Below, in pieces: positions 7,731-10,534 of a stretch of 10,534 bases of DNA; the stretch's first letter is position 1; every line of letters starts with the position of its first letter. The stretch is from Rikenellaceae bacterium. GTDB taxonomy: Bacteria > Bacteroidota > Bacteroidia > Bacteroidales > UBA932. The stretch covers positions 1-10,534 of the forward strand of contig JAAZIW010000146.1 in the NCBI GenBank assembly GCA_012800665.1, read 5' to 3'. A program made the position numbers and the translations under genes. The notes beneath the pieces were generated by a model. The model made no database searches, was not told the DNA's origin, and saw only the letters and a program-made list of their open reading frames with translations.

Positions 7731-7769
7731 GCAATTACGGGAAAATAAATTGCTGAAAAATCATGAAAC

Positions 7770-7796
7770 CCAAAGGATAACAAGGATAAACTTTGG
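7770..7796. promoter_or_regulatory. Candidate operator: inverted repeat framing two AAGGATAA copies
   Basis: CCAAAG at 7770-7775 is mirrored by CTTTGG at 7791-7796. The region contains AAGGATAA twice, nine bases apart. It lies about 65 bases upstream of the regulator start. The arms are short, so chance is possible. Confidence 0.25.
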
Positions 7797-7886
7797 AATA
7801 AAATATAAGGATATAGGCTATTTTAGGTCGTTAAAATTGTAATTATATATAACGTATTGATTTACAGCCACAAACGCAGTAAAATT

Positions 7887-7990
7887 TACAATTCCGCAAG
7901 GTAAAAGATGCCCTTTTTATACAAAAGCGCAAGGTAAAACACACCTGTTTTATACAATTCCGCAAGGAGAAAACGGGGTGATTTCTACAA
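7887..7990. repeat. 33-bp direct tandem repeat downstream of the restriction-modification operon
   Basis: Units begin at 7887, 7920, 7953 and 7986, exactly 33 bases apart, each with TACAA. The first three continue with (A/T)(A/T)(C/G)CGCAAGG and an A-rich block; the first two end in TTTTA. The first unit is TACAATTCCGCAAGG then TAAAA, the second TACAAAAGCGCAAGG then TAAAA, the third TACAATTCCGCAAGG then AGAAAA; the fourth is only TACAAAAAG, reaching nearly to the DpnA-like stop codon. A degenerate unit (TACAG, then CGCAGTAAAA) may precede at 7863. Three units plus a fragment with no unique spacers rules out a CRISPR array. The rest of the gap 7706-7886 shows only the promoter-like elements listed separately. 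Confidence 0.85.
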
Positions 7991-7998
7991 AAAGTCAA

Positions 7999-8880
7999 TC
8001 AAAAGGGCAAGTCCCGTCCATCAAAAACTTCCGGCTCGGCAAGTATGCGAATGTCACTGTCTTTAAAAAGCTTAGCTTGCTTTTCCAATTTACCCAAAAG
8101 CTCTTCTCTTCGCTTGTAGCTGTTGAGTTCTTCGCGGCGGGCTTTGCTCATTTCCAAAAATTTTTCTTCCTGATCAATTCCGAGAAATCTGCGTCCAAGC
8201 AATGCGGCGGCTATGCCGGTGGTGCTGCTTCCCGTAAAAGGGTCGAGAATCCAAGCTCCGCGCTTGGTTGAGGCCTGTATAATGCGTGAAAGAACGCAGA
8301 GCGGCTTCTGGGTTGGATGTTTACCGCACGACTTTTCCCAAGGAGCAATAGCGGGCAGAGTCCAAACATCGCGCATTTGAGTGCCGCCGTTGATTTCTTT
8401 CATTAATTCATAGTTATAAAAGTGAGCAACCTTCTGTTCTTTCCGAGCCCAAAGGATATATTCTGCCGAATAAGTAAAGTAACGGCACGAGAGATTGGGC
8501 GGAGGATTGGTTTTCACCCAAGTGATGCAGTTGAGGATTTTAAAATTCAACTCAGTAAGACAACGAGCCACCGAGAAAATATTGTGATATGTGCCGCTTA
8601 CCCAGATTGTTCCGTCAGGCTTCAAATGCTCACGGCAGGCAGAAAGCCACTTTTTGTCGAATTTATAATCTTCCTCAAACCCTTTAGATTTATCCCAAGA
8701 GCCTTTGTTTACTGATACCGGCTTTCCGCTTTGTATGCTTATGCCGTCATTTGAAAGATGATACGGCGGGTCGGCGAAAATCATATCGAACTCGAAGTCG
8801 AAAGAATCCAAAAGTTCTATGCAATCGCCTTTGAGTAAGGTAAAGTTTTTGTCGTTGGATTTATAATAGGGTTTGAGCAT
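7999..8880 (-). CDS. dpnA: DpnA-like site-specific DNA adenine methyltransferase (GATC, second enzyme)
   Basis: This 293-residue beta-class amino-methyltransferase has the catalytic DPPY at 37-40 (DMIFADPPYHLSNDGIS) placed before the AdoMet-binding motif ILDPFTGSSTTG at about 211-222, with HPTQKP at 188-193. The stretches SVNKGSWDK, WVSGTYHNIFSV and TNPPPNLSCRYFTYSAEYILWARK closely follow DpnA of the pneumococcal DpnII system, which methylates adenine in GATC and can also act on single-stranded DNA, protecting incoming DNA. It is the third gene of the operon, 5 bases after the endonuclease stop. After the core domain comes a charged C-terminal extension of about 40 residues (250-293), somewhat longer than I expect for DpnA. 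Recognition of GATC is inferred from the family and from its two neighbours. The name is by homology. Confidence 0.93.
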   Translation of the reverse strand: MLKPYYKSNDKNFTLLKGDCIELLDSFDFEFDMIFADPPYHLSNDGISIQSGKPVSVNKGSWDKSKGFEEDYKFDKKWLSACREHLKPDGTIWVSGTYHNIFSVARCLTELNFKILNCITWVKTNPPPNLSCRYFTYSAEYILWARKEQKVAHFYNYELMKEINGGTQMRDVWTLPAIAPWEKSCGKHPTQKPLCVLSRIIQASTKRGAWILDPFTGSSTTGIAAALLGRRFLGIDQEEKFLEMSKARREELNSYKRREELLGKLEKQAKLFKDSDIRILAEPEVFDGRDLPF

Positions 8881-8885
8881 AGGGA

Positions 8886-9743
8886 TTACACGAGTTTCGA
8901 GGAAATCACTCCTTCCTCAAGGTCAGAGATGTTATAGAGATGTTCCAGCACCTCAAAGGTTTCTTTCAGATTATTCCTTGCCGAACCCCAGCCATGCCCG
9001 TCCGTTATCCATACGAATTTGAAAAATGTCAAGTCTTTGGTTTCAAGCGCAATGTTTTTGTAACTGCGTGCGGTTTCGTTTAGTTTGGAGCCGCTGCTGG
9101 CGTAAAAGTTGGTTTCAATTCCGTAAATCATATCAGGGTGCTTTATCACGAAATCGAAACGTTTCTCTGTTTTTCCTTCATTGGAAATACAAGATAAATC
9201 AACTCCCCACTTTTCTTCAATCTCATGTATATACATCTCTTTGAAATAATCCTTATCCTTTGTCAATCCCGCTTTTATAAGATAACTCTCCACTAAATCT
9301 TCCATAAAATGGCCGCCTCGATTTTTCCGTGCATTTGAATCAAGCCCCGCTTCCACTCCGGTAACGTAGTCCACAAGGTTTTGGATATGCCCCTTTTGCA
9401 TAAGGTCGAACAGCCCTGTCTCGCGCATAAATGTCACATAGTCCTCAATCGGATAATTCTTTTCCTTGAAGTTGTATATATGTTCGCCGTCAAAATCAAC
9501 AGTTAGAATATCTGTTTCGCGTTTTGCAATGAGGATGGGAATGCACTTCAGAATTTCGGGGTAGCGCCGATATAAATTTACAAACTCTTCCTCAATGTTT
9601 TCACATCCTATCAGGGAGTTCATAATATTAAGCTCCACACGGATGTTGTCCACATTTCGGTAGATTTTGTCGAAGTCGGTATAATACTTATATCCGGCTA
9701 TTGCAGAGCGGAATCCTGCCAGCCATTCTGTAAAATCTCTCAT
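8886..9743 (-). CDS. dpnB: DpnII/MboI-family type II restriction endonuclease (GATC)
   Basis: This 285-residue protein is close to the usual DpnII length. It carries the family hallmarks GLFDLMQKGHIQNLVDYVTG (111-130), LDSNARKNRGGHFMEDLVE (134-152), RFDFVI (195-200), YGIETNFYASSGSKLNETAR (207-226) and FKFVWITDGHGW (241-252). Asp197 and Glu210 are the likely metal ligands of a PD-(D/E)xK-like core; the position of the core Lys is Asn212 here, with Lys220 nearby, as in relatives I recall. It should cleave unmethylated GATC. Its ATG is 2 bases after the Dam-like stop and its stop is 5 bases before the DpnA-like gene, so it sits between the two methyltransferase genes. Expression is probably coupled to the first methyltransferase. 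Confidence 0.94.
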   Translation of the reverse strand: MRDFTEWLAGFRSAIAGYKYYTDFDKIYRNVDNIRVELNIMNSLIGCENIEEEFVNLYRRYPEILKCIPILIAKRETDILTVDFDGEHIYNFKEKNYPIEDYVTFMRETGLFDLMQKGHIQNLVDYVTGVEAGLDSNARKNRGGHFMEDLVESYLIKAGLTKDKDYFKEMYIHEIEEKWGVDLSCISNEGKTEKRFDFVIKHPDMIYGIETNFYASSGSKLNETARSYKNIALETKDLTFFKFVWITDGHGWGSARNNLKETFEVLEHLYNISDLEEGVISSKLV

Positions 9744-9745
9744 AT

Positions 9746-10534
9746 CTATTTATTTATAATATTAGAAATCATCAGCTCTCGTATAGGGCTGCGGCCGGAT
9801 GGATTGGAATTTATCATTCTTGCAGCAGAAACGCGCTTGATGGAAAAGTGCTGATAGATGTTGTCGAAAAAAGTCTCTTTCGCATTTGTTTCTTTCGGGT
9901 CGGAATTGCTGGCAATAAATAACGCCTTTTTCTTTGTTATTCTATTGCAGAAGTCCCTTAGGCGGATTTGATCTGCATCGTCAAAGCCGCTTTTTGTATA
10001 TGAGGTGAAAGAGGATGTTTCTGTGATGGGCTTATAGGGCGGATCCAAGTAATAGAGGGTGTCCGGTCCGGCATAGCGCTCTGTTTCGGCAAAATCGCCG
10101 CAGAGAATTTCTACTTTTTGCAGGACGGCTGAAACGGCCCTGAGATTATCGGCATCACAGATGCGGGGATTTTTATATCTGCCGTGCGGAACATTGAATT
10201 CTCCCTTTGAATTTACGCGATACAGGCCGTTGAAGCAAGTTCTATTTAAGAAGATGAATAAGGCGGCTGCTTTTACCCTTGAACTTTGTTTTGAATTGAA
10301 AAGGGTGCGGTTTGTAAGGAAATACTCTTTTCTTTCATTTTCTCCCATCTGAAGATATTCCGCCTGAATCTTAGAGAGCTCGTCAATCAGAGCTTCAAGC
10401 TCTTCTTTAACTACGCGGTAAGTGTTTATAAGGTCTTGATTAATATCGTTGATGACGGCCTTTTTTATATTGGGATATTCCCAAAGAAGCTTGAATAATA
10501 CAGCTCCTCCACCGACAAAGGGCTCCACATAGGT
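9746..10534 (-). CDS. dpnM: DpnM/Dam-like adenine-N6 methyltransferase, 5'-truncated at the window edge
   Basis: The visible 263 codons begin in mid-protein with TYVEPFVGGGAVLFK, the AdoMet-binding motif I of D12-class (alpha) methyltransferases. This motif normally lies some 30 residues in, so the true start is beyond 10534; the GTG at 10528 is that motif's Val codon and not a start. The catalytic motif IV is LYYLDPPYKPI about 160 residues later, and the target-recognition region lies between (for example FLNRTCFNGLYRVNSKGEFN and VPHGRYKNP). These match the DpnM/Dam group that makes N6-methyladenine in GATC. It is the first visible gene of the restriction-modification operon; its TAG stop is 2 bases before the endonuclease ATG. 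The promoter and any control gene lie outside the window. Confidence 0.93.
   Translation of the reverse strand, partial: TYVEPFVGGGAVLFKLLWEYPNIKKAVINDINQDLINTYRVVKEELEALIDELSKIQAEYLQMGENERKEYFLTNRTLFNSKQSSRVKAAALFIFLNRTCFNGLYRVNSKGEFNVPHGRYKNPRICDADNLRAVSAVLQKVEILCGDFAETERYAGPDTLYYLDPPYKPITETSSFTSYTKSGFDDADQIRLRDFCNRITKKKALFIASNSDPKETNAKETFFDNIYQHFSIKRVSAARMINSNPSGRSPIRELMISNIINK

Noticed and set aside
7887..7990. Short regularly spaced repeats as a CRISPR array
   Set aside because: Units are contiguous and diverge along their length; there are no unique spacers and no cas genes.
7978..8271. Plus-strand open frame at the end of the DpnA-like gene
   Set aside because: Antisense to a strongly conserved methyltransferase; composition mirrors that gene.
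10526..10528. GTG as the start codon of the Dam-like gene
   Set aside because: It encodes the Val of the conserved YVEPFVGGG motif, and the frame stays open to the window edge.

Overview
The window reads as a fragment of a Bacteroidota chromosome, most likely a gut-type Bacteroidales. The support is a TonB-dependent receptor with an N-terminal carboxypeptidase-regulatory-like domain paired with a DUF4249 lipoprotein, a C10 (streptopain-like) cysteine protease lipoprotein, a DUF3244-like secreted protein, a lipobox-TPR-transmembrane-HTH regulator, and a TAnnTTTG-type -7 element. The species cannot be named from the sequence. All genes I accept lie on the minus strand, so transcription runs from right to left.

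In transcription order, the right end (7999-10534) holds a complete-looking DpnII-type restriction-modification operon for GATC: a Dam/DpnM-like methyltransferase cut by the window edge, a DpnII-like endonuclease, and a DpnA-like second methyltransferase. The genes are separated by only 2 and 5 bases. GATC occurs only 7 times in the window by my manual count, against about 40 expected from composition. A 33-bp direct tandem repeat (7887-7990) abuts the end of this operon.

The middle (5999-7705) is a membrane-spanning TPR regulator whose true start is probably the internal ATG at 7705. After it come a hairpin and a 22-bp perfect palindrome. Then follow a small secreted DUF3244-like protein (5308-5727), a C10 protease lipoprotein with all recognisable catalytic residues (3778-5136), and an unrecognised lipoprotein (3015-3797) that overlaps the protease gene by 20 bases. 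This looks like a secreted or surface protease module, possibly with an upstream sensor.

The left end (1-2888) is a TonB-dependent receptor overlapping by 19 bases the start of a DUF4249 lipoprotein gene. That second gene is broken at the window edge by a perfect 23-bp foldback, most simply explained as an assembly or amplification artefact. No RNA genes, CRISPR arrays or transposase genes were seen. No gene-free stretch exceeds 300 bases; the longest are 7706-7998 and 5728-5998.
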